A DNA stretch of 23,507 nt from the NCBI GenBank assembly GCA_002476495.1, contig DLKL01000003.1:1-23507 (forward strand), given 5' to 3'. Source of the stretch: Lachnospiraceae bacterium UBA7589 (GTDB lineage Bacteria; Bacillota; Clostridia; Lachnospirales; Lachnospiraceae). The notes beneath the pieces are model-generated. The model did no database searches and had not been told where the DNA came from. It saw only the letters and a program-made list of their open reading frames with translations. Both the position numbers and the translations under genes were made by a program. Below, in pieces: positions 1 to 7,336 of the stretch (positions are counted from its first letter, which is position 1; the number at the start of each line of letters is the position of its first letter).

Positions 1-1
1 C

Positions 2-103
2 AACAAATCTCCGGAAGAGATAGCGGATATTGTTAAATGCCCTTTGGAGTATGTAATGGGTGTCATTAAGAATCACCTGGAGGATGATGATGTAACTTCC
101 TAG
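2..103 (+). CDS. C-terminal tail of an unidentified protein (partial)
   Basis: The open frame runs from the window edge to a TAG stop and gives 33 residues beginning NKSPEEIADIVKCPLEYVMG and ending with an acidic DDDVTS tail. The SPEEIADI...PLEYVMGVI pattern looks like a small helix-turn-helix. Similar short HTH-like tails occur at the C-terminus of some Firmicutes nuclease/transposase-like proteins, but this fragment is too short to assign a family. A strong terminator follows 17 bases after the stop, which supports this being a genuine gene end. Everything upstream lies outside the window. Confidence 0.6.
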   Translation, partial: NKSPEEIADIVKCPLEYVMGVIKNHLEDDDVTS

Positions 104-117
104 GAAAAAGTTGCACT

Positions 118-146
118 AAAGACCGGATGTTTATCCGGTCTTTTTT
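118..146 (+). terminator. Rho-independent terminator after the partial gene
   Basis: GACCGGAT (121-128) pairs perfectly with ATCCGGTC (133-140) around a 4-base loop, followed by six T (141-146). AAA at 118-120 can extend the stem against the T run. It separates the upstream gene from the operon starting at 439. Confidence 0.93.
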
Positions 147-239
147 GGGTGTGCCGGGGTGTGTAAGCTTTGATTTTGCACTCCCTGACTTTTTTATATA
201 TGCAGTTATATTATGCAGTGGAGTCAGATATTAAGAAGA

Positions 240-254
240 ACAATACCGTATTGT
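240..254. promoter_or_regulatory. Perfect 15-base palindrome, candidate operator
   Basis: ACAATAC-C-GTATTGT is a perfect 7+1+7 inverted repeat in the non-coding stretch upstream of the ParB-BMP operon. Its size and symmetry suit a dimeric HTH repressor better than an RNA hairpin, since a one-base loop cannot fold at full length. It lies about 95 bases upstream of the predicted -35 at 348, so either it acts at a distance or there is a second, weaker promoter that I did not identify. The rest of 147-347 shows no gene. Confidence 0.35.
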
Positions 255-347
255 AGGGATATATAAACGATTTTTAATTCAGACACAAGGAGGGCAGCCC
301 GGTAAGTGGAATGAACAGCTTGTATTATTCCGGTTTAAAAGTATTCA

Positions 348-376
348 TTGAATTTTATTGATATGTTGCGTATAAT
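348..376 (+). promoter_or_regulatory. Sigma-A promoter of the ParB-BMP / MoxR-VWA operon
   Basis: The -35 box TTGAAT (348-353), a 17-base spacer and a perfect -10 TATAAT (371-376) lie about 60 bases upstream of the first ATG at 439. This is the best promoter match in 147-438. No internal terminator is visible between here and 8050, so it could drive the whole operon. Confidence 0.75.
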
Positions 377-438
377 AATTAATTGGTAAAGAAGAATTTT
401 TCTGTAAACAAAGGTTTCCTACGGGGAAAGGAGATTAT

Positions 439-2409
439 ATGGCATATGCTGATTATGAGAAAGCTCAAAAGGCCGGACTAAAAGCATTTAAAACAGCTGT
501 CTCTAAAGGAGAAAATGAATATTTGCCTGTACTTGACGAGATATTACAGGATGTAGATATAGTTAGCGAGGTTAATCTGGGCTTGGTCCACATACCTCTC
601 GACCAGATAGTAGGTACCAGCAATCTGGGAAGAACATATGCCTTTGCTAACAATTTTATGCCTATACTGGATTACAAAACTGAGTTTGGTTCTAAATGGT
701 CAAGCCTTTGTGACAGCCATCTTGAGGAAGGGATCAGGGAACCTATAAAGGCATATGAATATATGAATAAATTCTATGTTATAGAAGGAAATAAAAGGGT
801 CTCTGTTTTAAAATATTTTGAGGCAGTTACCATACCTGCCTATGTAACCAGAAAAGTACCAAAATATGATGAAAATAATCCGGAAATAAGAATATATTAT
901 GAGTTTATGGATTTCTATAAGCTTACAGGGGTGAATTATCTGTGGTTCAGCAAGGAAGGCTGCTTTAAGAGAATGCTTGAGCTTACAACTGAGCAGCCTG
1001 ATATACCGTGGAACGAAGAACAGATAAAGGATTTTGGCTCGGCACATCACAATTTTTGTGTTGCCATGAAAGCTAAGATTGCCAAGAAGATCCCCATAAC
1101 AAGTGGAGATGCCTTCCTTATATTTATAGATATATATGGATACGATGAGATAAAAAATCTTTCTGCCAATGAAATGAAGGAAAAAATGGATCCTTTGTGG
1201 GATGAATTTCTTATGAAGTCCCAGGGTGGGGAGGTGGAACTGAGGCTTGAACCTGCGAAAACAGGTAAGAAAAAGTTTTCAGATTATTTCTTCAGCCAGG
1301 CTCCAAAGCAGATAAAGGTTGCCTTTGTATTTGACAAAGATCCTGACGAATCAGAGTGGTTATATGGACATGAATTGGGAAGATTGTACCTGGATGAGCA
1401 TTATCCGGCTCAGATAAAAACTCTTAAGGTACACAATTTGCACACTGAAGAAGAAACTATATCAGCCATGAATGATTTAATATTGATGGGAGTGAAGATA
1501 TTTTTCACAACCTCATCGAGACAGCTGGGAGCAAGCCTTAAGGTTGCTGCAAACCATCCGGATATACGCATTTTTAACTGCTCACTCAATACATCTCATA
1601 AGCTTATTGGCACATATTATGCCAGACTTTATGAGACAAAATTTCTTGCAGGTATGATGGCGGGGGCTATGGCCGAAAACGGACGTATAGGTTATCTGGC
1701 AGATTATCCGATTGTAGGAACAATTGCAAACATAAATGCATTTGCACTGGGAGCCCAGATGGTTAACCCGGGGGCAAGAGTTTATCTGGAATGGACCACG
1801 GTTAAGGAAGTTTCCCGGGAAAATGCAATAAAGAATTTTAAAGAGAAGGGTGTTACTTATATTTCTGACCAGATTATGATAAAGCCCAGCGAGGCAAATA
1901 AGCAATTTGGGCTCTACAGCATAAAAGACGATGAGCCTGTGAATATTGCTATGCCAATATGTCAGTGGGGGCCTTTTTATGCAAAGCTTATTGAAAGCGT
2001 TATTTCGGGTACTGCAAAGCAGGAGGAAACCGACTCTTCAAAGGCGATAAATTATTGGTGGGGATTGTCTGCCGGAGTGGTTGACCTTATATATTCACGA
2101 AAAATACCGGATGGAATATTGAGACTGGTTCATACAATAAAAAAGCTTATTAAAAACAGTCAATTTTATCCCTTTGAAGGAGTAATTATTGCCCAAGGCG
2201 GGGTTATGAAGAATGAAAAGGACAGCAGACTCACTCCTGAAGAAATTATGAAGATGAACTGGCTGGTAGAAAACATAGAGGGAGATATTCCGGAGATAGG
2301 TGAGCTTAGAGAGGAAGCTAAATCAATAGTTGAATTAAAGGGCGTTACGGAGGATGAATGCTCTAGTGACAGTGACAGCAGTGACAGCAGAAAGGAAGTA
2401 CAAGGATAA
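439..2409 (+). CDS. Cytosolic ParB-like / BMP (PnrA-type) fusion protein
   Basis: This 656-residue protein appears to join two domains. Residues about 45-140 resemble a ParB/sulfiredoxin-like N-terminal domain: IPLDQIVGT, then GIREPIKAYEY, then VIEGNKRVSVLKYF, where GNKR (117-120) takes the place of the GERR box. A linker follows, then residues about 291-620 match the BMP/PnrA family of nucleoside-binding proteins: VAFVFDKDPDESEW, TTSSRQLGAS, GTYYARLYETKFLAGMMAGA and NINAFALGAQMVNP. Known BMP proteins are lipoproteins feeding ABC importers. This one has no signal peptide or lipobox and no permease or ATPase genes beside it, so a cytosolic ligand sensor is more likely than a transport component. 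The C-terminus has a short Ser/Asp tail (SSDSDSSDS). An AAAGGAG site supports the ATG. It is the first gene of the operon, 5 bases from the metallophosphoesterase. Domain identities are firm by motif for BMP and fairly firm for ParB; the function is unknown. Confidence 0.85.
   Translation: MAYADYEKAQKAGLKAFKTAVSKGENEYLPVLDEILQDVDIVSEVNLGLVHIPLDQIVGTSNLGRTYAFANNFMPILDYKTEFGSKWSSLCDSHLEEGIREPIKAYEYMNKFYVIEGNKRVSVLKYFEAVTIPAYVTRKVPKYDENNPEIRIYYEFMDFYKLTGVNYLWFSKEGCFKRMLELTTEQPDIPWNEEQIKDFGSAHHNFCVAMKAKIAKKIPITSGDAFLIFIDIYGYDEIKNLSANEMKEKMDPLWDEFLMKSQGGEVELRLEPAKTGKKKFSDYFFSQAPKQIKVAFVFDKDPDESEWLYGHELGRLYLDEHYPAQIKTLKVHNLHTEEETISAMNDLILMGVKIFFTTSSRQLGASLKVAANHPDIRIFNCSLNTSHKLIGTYYARLYETKFLAGMMAGAMAENGRIGYLADYPIVGTIANINAFALGAQMVNPGARVYLEWTTVKEVSRENAIKNFKEKGVTYISDQIMIKPSEANKQFGLYSIKDDEPVNIAMPICQWGPFYAKLIESVISGTAKQEETDSSKAINYWWGLSAGVVDLIYSRKIPDGILRLVHTIKKLIKNSQFYPFEGVIIAQGGVMKNEKDSRLTPEEIMKMNWLVENIEGDIPEIGELREEAKSIVELKGVTEDECSSDSDSSDSRKEVQG
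2365..2388 (+). repeat. Short AGTGAC tandem repeat encoding a Ser/Asp tail
   Basis: AGTGAC occurs at 2365, 2371 and 2380, with AGC triplets after the second and third copies. It encodes SDSDSSDS near the end of the ParB-BMP protein. Such a run may vary in length between strains; the units are multiples of 3, so changes would keep the frame. Confidence 0.6.
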
Positions 2410-2414
2410 AAAAG

Positions 2415-3005
2415 ATGAAAATTCTATTGGTAGCAGATGAGGAATCCAAATATTATTGGGACTATTTTGAAAAGGAAAAGCTGGAAGGAATTGATCTAAT
2501 TATTTCCTGTGGTGATCTTGCACCCCAGTATTTGTCTTTTCTTGCTACTTTTGCCAAGGTTCCTGTTCTGTATATTCATGGAAATCATGATTATTGTTAT
2601 GATGAGACACCACCGGACGGATGTGTATGTATAGACGATGATGTTTATGAATATCGGGGCTATCGCATTATGGGTCTTGGGGGATGCATGAGCTATGACT
2701 GTGGACCAAACCAGTTTACTGAAAAGGAAATGGAAAAAAGAGTAAAACGCCTGAAGAAAAAAATTAAAAAAGCGGGAGGCGTGGATATACTTATTACCCA
2801 TGCTCCTGCGTACAGACTCAATGACAGTGAGGATTTACCGCATACGGGCTTTAAGGTATTCCTTAATATTATGGATGAATACAGACCTGTGTTGTTTGCC
2901 CATGGGCATGTCCATATTAATTACGGAAGAGATTTTAAGAGGGAATCATGGTATAATGAAACACATGTAATTAATGCATATGAAAAATATATTATAGAAA
3001 TTTAG
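2415..3005 (+). CDS. Calcineurin-like metallophosphoesterase
   Basis: At 196 residues this is a single-domain phosphoesterase of the calcineurin-like fold, expected to hydrolyse a phosphoester using two metals in the cytosol. Visible metal-site motifs are GD (33-34), GNHD (56-59), TH (128-129) and HGHVH (163-167). Motif I is normally D-x-H but here reads D8-E-E10, so the usual His is replaced by Glu; the remaining motifs are intact. There is no signal peptide or membrane segment. It starts 5 bases after the ParB-BMP stop with a weak AAGGAT-like site, which suggests translational coupling. MoxR follows 14 bases later. The substrate cannot be read from the sequence. Its place between a putative nucleoside sensor and the MoxR-VWA genes makes a nucleotide-type substrate an inference only. 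Confidence 0.88.
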   Translation: MKILLVADEESKYYWDYFEKEKLEGIDLIISCGDLAPQYLSFLATFAKVPVLYIHGNHDYCYDETPPDGCVCIDDDVYEYRGYRIMGLGGCMSYDCGPNQFTEKEMEKRVKRLKKKIKKAGGVDILITHAPAYRLNDSEDLPHTGFKVFLNIMDEYRPVLFAHGHVHINYGRDFKRESWYNETHVINAYEKYIIEI

Positions 3006-3019
3006 ACAGAGGGGTAAAA

Positions 3020-4009
3020 ATGGATACATTTAATCAGGTAAGCAATGAAGAAATTGAAAAAAGCAGAAATACTATAATGAAAATCAATGAGTATTACTAC
3101 AGAAAAATGGTAGGCCAGTATAGGCTTGGCAATGCATTGTTGGTAACACTCATGTGTAATGGACATATATTGATTGAATCTGTTCCCGGTCTTGCAAAAA
3201 CCACAGCCGCCAAGACCATGACAGAGGCGATTAACGGCACATTTTCAAGAATACAGTGTACGCCGGATTTGTTGCCAAGTGATATAATAGGAACCCAGAT
3301 TCTTAATTACAGTACAAATGAGTTTGATACAAAGCTGGGACCGGTATATGCAAACTTTGTACTTTTGGATGAAATTAACCGTTCCAGTGCCAAAACCCAG
3401 AGTGCCATGCTTGAAGTAATGCAGGAGCAGCAGGTTACAATAGGTGAACAGGTATTTAAAATGCCCGACATATTCATGGTTGTTGCCACCCAGAATCCTA
3501 TTGAACAGGAGGGAACCTATCTTCTGGCCGAGGCACAGCTGGATAGATTTATGCTTAAGGAAAAACTTGAATATCCTACTCTTGAGGAAGAAATGGAAAT
3601 ATTAAACAGGATTGAGCAGGATGTATTCTCGACTATAGGATCTGTGGTGTCTCTGGAGGATATAAAATTTCTTCAGAATACAACAAAAAGAATATATATC
3701 GACCAGTCAATAAAAAAGTATATTATTGCTATTATTAATGCTACAAGGCATCCTGAAAGATATATACCAGCCGAACTGGCACAGTATATAACTATGGGGG
3801 CAAGTACCAGGGGTGCAATTGTACTAATGGAAATATCCAAGGCGGTAGCTCTTATGAGTGGAAGAAATTATGTTATTCCGGATGATGTAAAGGCACTTAT
3901 CCACAGCGCACTCCGTCATAGAATTTCACTTAATTATGCCGCTGTTGCTGATCGGGTTACTGAAGAAAATATTATTGATGCCATTGTAGGAGCGATTCAG
4001 ACACCATGA
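3020..4009 (+). CDS. MoxR-family AAA+ ATPase
   Basis: This 329-residue AAA+ protein belongs to the MoxR group, which acts as ATP-driven chaperones for von Willebrand A proteins. Walker A is ESVPGLAKT (about 53-61), Walker B is FVLLDEINR (113-121), and the stretch ATQNPIEQEGTYLLAEAQLDRF (about 156-177) holds the sensor region typical of MoxR. The C-terminal helical lid contains the STRG motif (262-265) and RNYVIPDDV. No membrane segment is present, so it is cytosolic. A GAGGGG site lies just upstream. Its TGA stop overlaps the ATG of the DUF58 gene (ATGA at 4006-4009), the classic MoxR-DUF58 pairing. Function as part of a Bat-like complex is inferred from family and operon order. Confidence 0.95.
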   Translation: MDTFNQVSNEEIEKSRNTIMKINEYYYRKMVGQYRLGNALLVTLMCNGHILIESVPGLAKTTAAKTMTEAINGTFSRIQCTPDLLPSDIIGTQILNYSTNEFDTKLGPVYANFVLLDEINRSSAKTQSAMLEVMQEQQVTIGEQVFKMPDIFMVVATQNPIEQEGTYLLAEAQLDRFMLKEKLEYPTLEEEMEILNRIEQDVFSTIGSVVSLEDIKFLQNTTKRIYIDQSIKKYIIAIINATRHPERYIPAELAQYITMGASTRGAIVLMEISKAVALMSGRNYVIPDDVKALIHSALRHRISLNYAAVADRVTEENIIDAIVGAIQTP

Positions 4010-4881
4010 TAAACAGCTATGTATCTAAAATAAGATCAAAAGTAAGTATATATTCAAAAAATAAAACCAGCAATTTGTTTGACGGCTCTTACAAATCTGT
4101 ATATCAGGGAAGTGGAATGGATTTTGAGCATCTCAGGGAGTATATTCCCGGAGATAACATAAAGGATATTGACTGGAAAGCTACCAGCCGGGGAAACAGG
4201 GTACTGGTTAAGCAATATATTGCGGAAAAAAAGCATAATATTATGCTGGTTTTTGACACAGGTAAGAAAATGACAGCCATGACCCGGGCGATGGAAATAA
4301 AGAAAAATCTGGCTGTTGATGTAGGCGGTACAATAGGCTACCTTGCAGGTATAAATGGTAATAATGTGGGGGCAATATATAATGAAGCAGGAATGGTAAG
4401 ATATTTTCAGCTAAAATCAGGATTGATTAATGTGGAAAGAATTCTTACGGAATATGACAGATGCAGGCTGGAGGGTTATAATGCGTCCCTGGAAAAAAGC
4501 CTTTCTTACATAATAAGATACATAAAAAAAAGAATGGTAATATTTGTTATAACCGATGAGCAGGGCTTACATGATATAAGTGAAGATATAATTAAAAAGC
4601 TTACATTTTTCCATGATGTTCTTTTTGTTAAGCTTGGGGATGGAGAGCTTACCGGGGGTAATGCTTACAGTGTAGATCATGATATATATGTCCCTGAATA
4701 TGTGACATCTAATCCCAGACTTAAAAATGCCGAGAAAGAGGCAAGGGAAAAGCAGGTGGAGGAGAATAAGCATATGCTGAAAAAATATGGCATTGTTGAC
4801 ACAAAAATTGATTGTGGGACTGAGGTTATAGACAGAATTGTGGAATTGTTAGGAGGACATAAATATGCAAACACTAGGTGA
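4006..4881 (+). CDS. DUF58 family protein (MoxR partner)
   Basis: The 291-residue protein carries the DUF58 signature YQGSGMDFEHLREYIPGD, then DIDWKATSRGN and LVKQY, at about residues 33-71. It continues into a degenerate VWA-like fold in which FDTGKKM (83-89) sits where a MIDAS motif would be but lacks the D-x-S-x-S pattern. Many DUF58 proteins have two N-terminal membrane helices; this shorter form has none and should be cytosolic. It overlaps the MoxR gene by 4 bases at its start and the next gene by 17 bases at its end, so translation of all three is probably coupled. DUF58 proteins are thought to link MoxR to VWA partners; the molecular activity is not established. Confidence 0.93.
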   Translation: MINSYVSKIRSKVSIYSKNKTSNLFDGSYKSVYQGSGMDFEHLREYIPGDNIKDIDWKATSRGNRVLVKQYIAEKKHNIMLVFDTGKKMTAMTRAMEIKKNLAVDVGGTIGYLAGINGNNVGAIYNEAGMVRYFQLKSGLINVERILTEYDRCRLEGYNASLEKSLSYIIRYIKKRMVIFVITDEQGLHDISEDIIKKLTFFHDVLFVKLGDGELTGGNAYSVDHDIYVPEYVTSNPRLKNAEKEAREKQVEENKHMLKKYGIVDTKIDCGTEVIDRIVELLGGHKYANTR

Positions 4882-5362
4882 CGGAAAAATACCTATAACA
4901 GTCGAGCTGCAAGATATGTTTTCCTATTCACCGGCAGGGCTTATTATTGTAATAAGCATGCTTGCCCTTATGGTTATATATGCCATATATTGTATTATAA
5001 GAAAAAAAGTCAAGGAAAGAAATGACGTAGCAGAAGTAAACCATATGCATCAGCAACGTCTGGAGGAATATAGAAGAAAATATATTCAGATGCTTTTAAA
5101 TCTCAGAAAAAGATACAAAGAGGGGCATATTTCCGAAAGGCAGGCATATCAGGAGCTGAGCAGGATTATAAGACACTTTGTATATTCTGTAACAGGTATC
5201 CGTGTACAGAATTATACCCTTGAGGAGCTTAGAAAAATTAATATACCTAATCTGTATTACTTAATCGGTGAGTGCTACAGGCCGGAATTTGATACAGAGG
5301 GCAGAGGTAATATAGAACAATCTATAGATAAAGCAAGAAAGGTTATAGAAGAATGGAAATGA
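4865..5362 (+). CDS. One-TM DUF4381-like protein of the MoxR-VWA operon
   Basis: This is a 165-residue protein with a short N-terminal segment, one membrane helix (about 25-46) and a basic RKKVKER stretch just after it. By the positive-inside rule the C-terminal two thirds are cytosolic. That part is helical and charged, with YKEGHISERQAYQELSRIIR followed by YTLEELRKI, similar in layout to the DUF4381 proteins often encoded between DUF58 and VWA genes. The match is by layout and position rather than a decisive motif. The ATG lies inside the end of the DUF58 gene and has a strong AGGAGG site. Its own TGA overlaps the next gene. A role as a membrane tether for MoxR or DUF58 is inference. Confidence 0.75.
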   Translation: MQTLGDGKIPITVELQDMFSYSPAGLIIVISMLALMVIYAIYCIIRKKVKERNDVAEVNHMHQQRLEEYRRKYIQMLLNLRKRYKEGHISERQAYQELSRIIRHFVYSVTGIRVQNYTLEELRKINIPNLYYLIGECYRPEFDTEGRGNIEQSIDKARKVIEEWK

Positions 5363-6375
5363 TTTTTCCCTGGGTTCTGTATATAGGAGCTGCTGTTATG
5401 CTTATACTTCCTTTTATCGGATTCAAGAAAAAGGACAGATATAAAAAAGGTAACAGAATTGCCAATACAGAGCTGATTGAAAATACAATATTGTACAATA
5501 AGCTTATGAAAAGATATAAAATACTCAGTGGGCTTACTTTGCTTATCCTTTTTTGTACAATCGGACTTTGCTTTGTTTTAATGGGCAGACCTGCAAAGCC
5601 GGAGAGCAGAAAGCAGGATATACATAACAGGGATATATTTCTTTGTATGGATGTATCCAGCTCGGTGGATGATCTTAATCTGGATATGTGTAAAGAACTT
5701 AAAACTCTGGTTAAGGGATTGGAAGGGGAAAGGATAGGAATCAGTATATTTAATGCAAAATCTATACTTCTGGTGCCACTTACCACGGATTATGAGTATG
5801 TTCTTGAGGTGCTTGATGAATTGGAAAAATCATTGGAGGAAAGCATAAAGCTTACAGAGTACTATTATGGATATAACTATTCTTCGTTATATGATTTTGA
5901 CTATGAAACATATAACTATAAATACGAAGGGACTCTTAGCGACTATGCCAGTTCTCTTATAGGTGACGGTCTTGCCTCCTGTATGTTCAGCTTTCCGGAT
6001 CTTCGGGAGAATCCTGACCGGACAAGGATAATTATATTTACCACTGACAATGAACTGAATGGCGTGCCTATTGTGACTGTTAAGGAGGCCACAGATCTTT
6101 GTGTGAAGTATGGGGTAAAGGTGTATGCTGTTTCTCCAAGTCATATAGTTGATGAAGACCATTTTAAGTCATATATTGAAAAGACCGGCGGAAAGTATTA
6201 CCGGGATACATCCTCAGGAGTATCAAGGAAGCTTATTGATGAGATAGAAAAAACAGAGACTTCTGTTCTCACAGTTACAAAAACTTATATATACGACCAT
6301 CCGGTGACTGTTTTTATTGCGATGCTTGCTACAATCTCTGTTTATATTTTTATGTGTAAAAGGATGAAATTATGA
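5353..6375 (+). CDS. Membrane-anchored VWA-domain protein (BatA-like)
   Basis: This 340-residue protein has two N-terminal membrane helices (about 6-24 and 57-78) separated by a basic loop, a VWA domain, and a C-terminal helix (about 314-334) ending in KRMKL. Basic flanks place the VWA domain outside the membrane. The MIDAS metal site is intact: D100-V-S102-S-S104, with GDGLAS (about 204-209) and the FTTDNE strand (229-234). This is the BatA arrangement. A Tyr-rich insertion lies at residues 170-192 inside the domain. Two starts are possible: ATG 5353, or ATG 5359, which overlaps the previous stop in the usual ATGA way and would remove two residues. The next VWA gene overlaps by 4 bases. The partner bound by the MIDAS site is unknown. 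Confidence 0.92.
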   Translation: MEMIFPWVLYIGAAVMLILPFIGFKKKDRYKKGNRIANTELIENTILYNKLMKRYKILSGLTLLILFCTIGLCFVLMGRPAKPESRKQDIHNRDIFLCMDVSSSVDDLNLDMCKELKTLVKGLEGERIGISIFNAKSILLVPLTTDYEYVLEVLDELEKSLEESIKLTEYYYGYNYSSLYDFDYETYNYKYEGTLSDYASSLIGDGLASCMFSFPDLRENPDRTRIIIFTTDNELNGVPIVTVKEATDLCVKYGVKVYAVSPSHIVDEDHFKSYIEKTGGKYYRDTSSGVSRKLIDEIEKTETSVLTVTKTYIYDHPVTVFIAMLATISVYIFMCKRMKL

Positions 6376-7331
6376 TTTTTGACCCTATTATCCCTATATG
6401 GGTAATGATAATAATATGTATAGTGCTTCTGCTTATGAAAAGAAGAGGAAGCTTCAATTACATCAGGCAGATACTTATGGTTGTGCTGCTGTTTGCAATA
6501 AATCTAAGACCGGTGGTGCCAAAGGAAAATAAAACTGTAGGCATTTCAACAGACATAGATGTGCTTTTTGTTATTGACAATACAATGAGTATGCTGGCTG
6601 AGGATGGACGCGGAAATAACAGAAGGATTGATGATGTAAAGGAAGATTGCCGGTATCTGGTGGAGAAGCTTCCCGGAGCTTCATACAGTATTGTAACCTT
6701 TGACAACAGAGTGGACATGAAAACTCCGTATACCATAGACACAAACATGACTATTCAGACTATAGATCTTCTTGAGGGTCAGTCCAAGATGTATGCCAAC
6801 GGAACATCGATTAACAGTGTATTGGCAGGTATGGAAAAGCTTCTTGATAATAACAGGAATACATATCAGCTTGTCTTTTTTATAAGTGATGGTGAGATTA
6901 CCACTGATGAAGGGCTGGATGAATATAAGAATCTCGATAAATATATTGATGGCGGCGGGGTTCTGGGATATGGTACAGTTGAAGGAGCTCCTATGGAAGT
7001 GGGATATTATTCGGGGGATGACGAAAAGGATTATCTGTACTATTATGATAACAACTATAATGAGGTTTTGGCAGTATCAAAAATTGATGAAAAAAATCTG
7101 AAAAAAATAGCCGGAGATTTTGGAGTTGATTATTATCATATGTCAGACGAGACTCAGGTCAGAAAAATTATTGATGACATAAATGTAGATAGTATTGTAT
7201 CGGAGAAAAATTATGAAGGTGCATATGGAGGCGATATAGAGATTTACTACTATTTTGCCATTCCTCTTGCACTGCTGCTTATATATGAATTTGTGTACTA
7301 CAGAAGGAGAATATTTAGAAAAGGGATGTAA
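6372..7331 (+). CDS. Second membrane-anchored VWA-domain protein (BatB-like)
   Basis: The 319-residue protein repeats the layout of its neighbour: two N-terminal helices (about 3-23 and 32-48) with a basic KRRGSFNYIR loop between them, an extracytoplasmic VWA domain (about 60-275), and a C-terminal helix (about 291-308) followed by YYRRRIFRK. The MIDAS motif is D69-N-T71-M-S73, a Thr variant of D-x-S-x-S. GTSINS (144-149) and FFISDGE (169-175) supply the other metal ligands. The segment 212-229 is rich in Tyr and Asp (GYYSGDDEKDYLYYYDNN). The gene starts in an ATGA overlap with the previous stop, after an AAAGGATG site. Paired BatA/BatB-like VWA proteins downstream of MoxR are a known arrangement; the two are distinct in sequence, so this is not a recent duplication. 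Confidence 0.92.
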   Translation: MIFDPIIPIWVMIIICIVLLLMKRRGSFNYIRQILMVVLLFAINLRPVVPKENKTVGISTDIDVLFVIDNTMSMLAEDGRGNNRRIDDVKEDCRYLVEKLPGASYSIVTFDNRVDMKTPYTIDTNMTIQTIDLLEGQSKMYANGTSINSVLAGMEKLLDNNRNTYQLVFFISDGEITTDEGLDEYKNLDKYIDGGGVLGYGTVEGAPMEVGYYSGDDEKDYLYYYDNNYNEVLAVSKIDEKNLKKIAGDFGVDYYHMSDETQVRKIIDDINVDSIVSEKNYEGAYGGDIEIYYYFAIPLALLLIYEFVYYRRRIFRKGM

Positions 7332-7336
7332 CATAG

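Noticed and set aside
147..347. Possible purine riboswitch upstream of the BMP-domain gene, suggested by family knowledge of purine transporters
   Set aside because: The region lies before the predicted transcription start, and I see no conserved riboswitch core or three-way junction.
284..360. AAGGAGGG followed by an ATG at 311, a possible small gene before the ParB-BMP gene
   Set aside because: The frame is only 16 codons and lies upstream of or across the main promoter; nothing supports translation.
5343..5786. Minus-strand open frame of 147 codons opposite the BatA-like gene
   Set aside because: Its hydrophobic, Ser/Leu/Ile-rich product is the antisense of a membrane protein; there is no ribosome binding site or family match.
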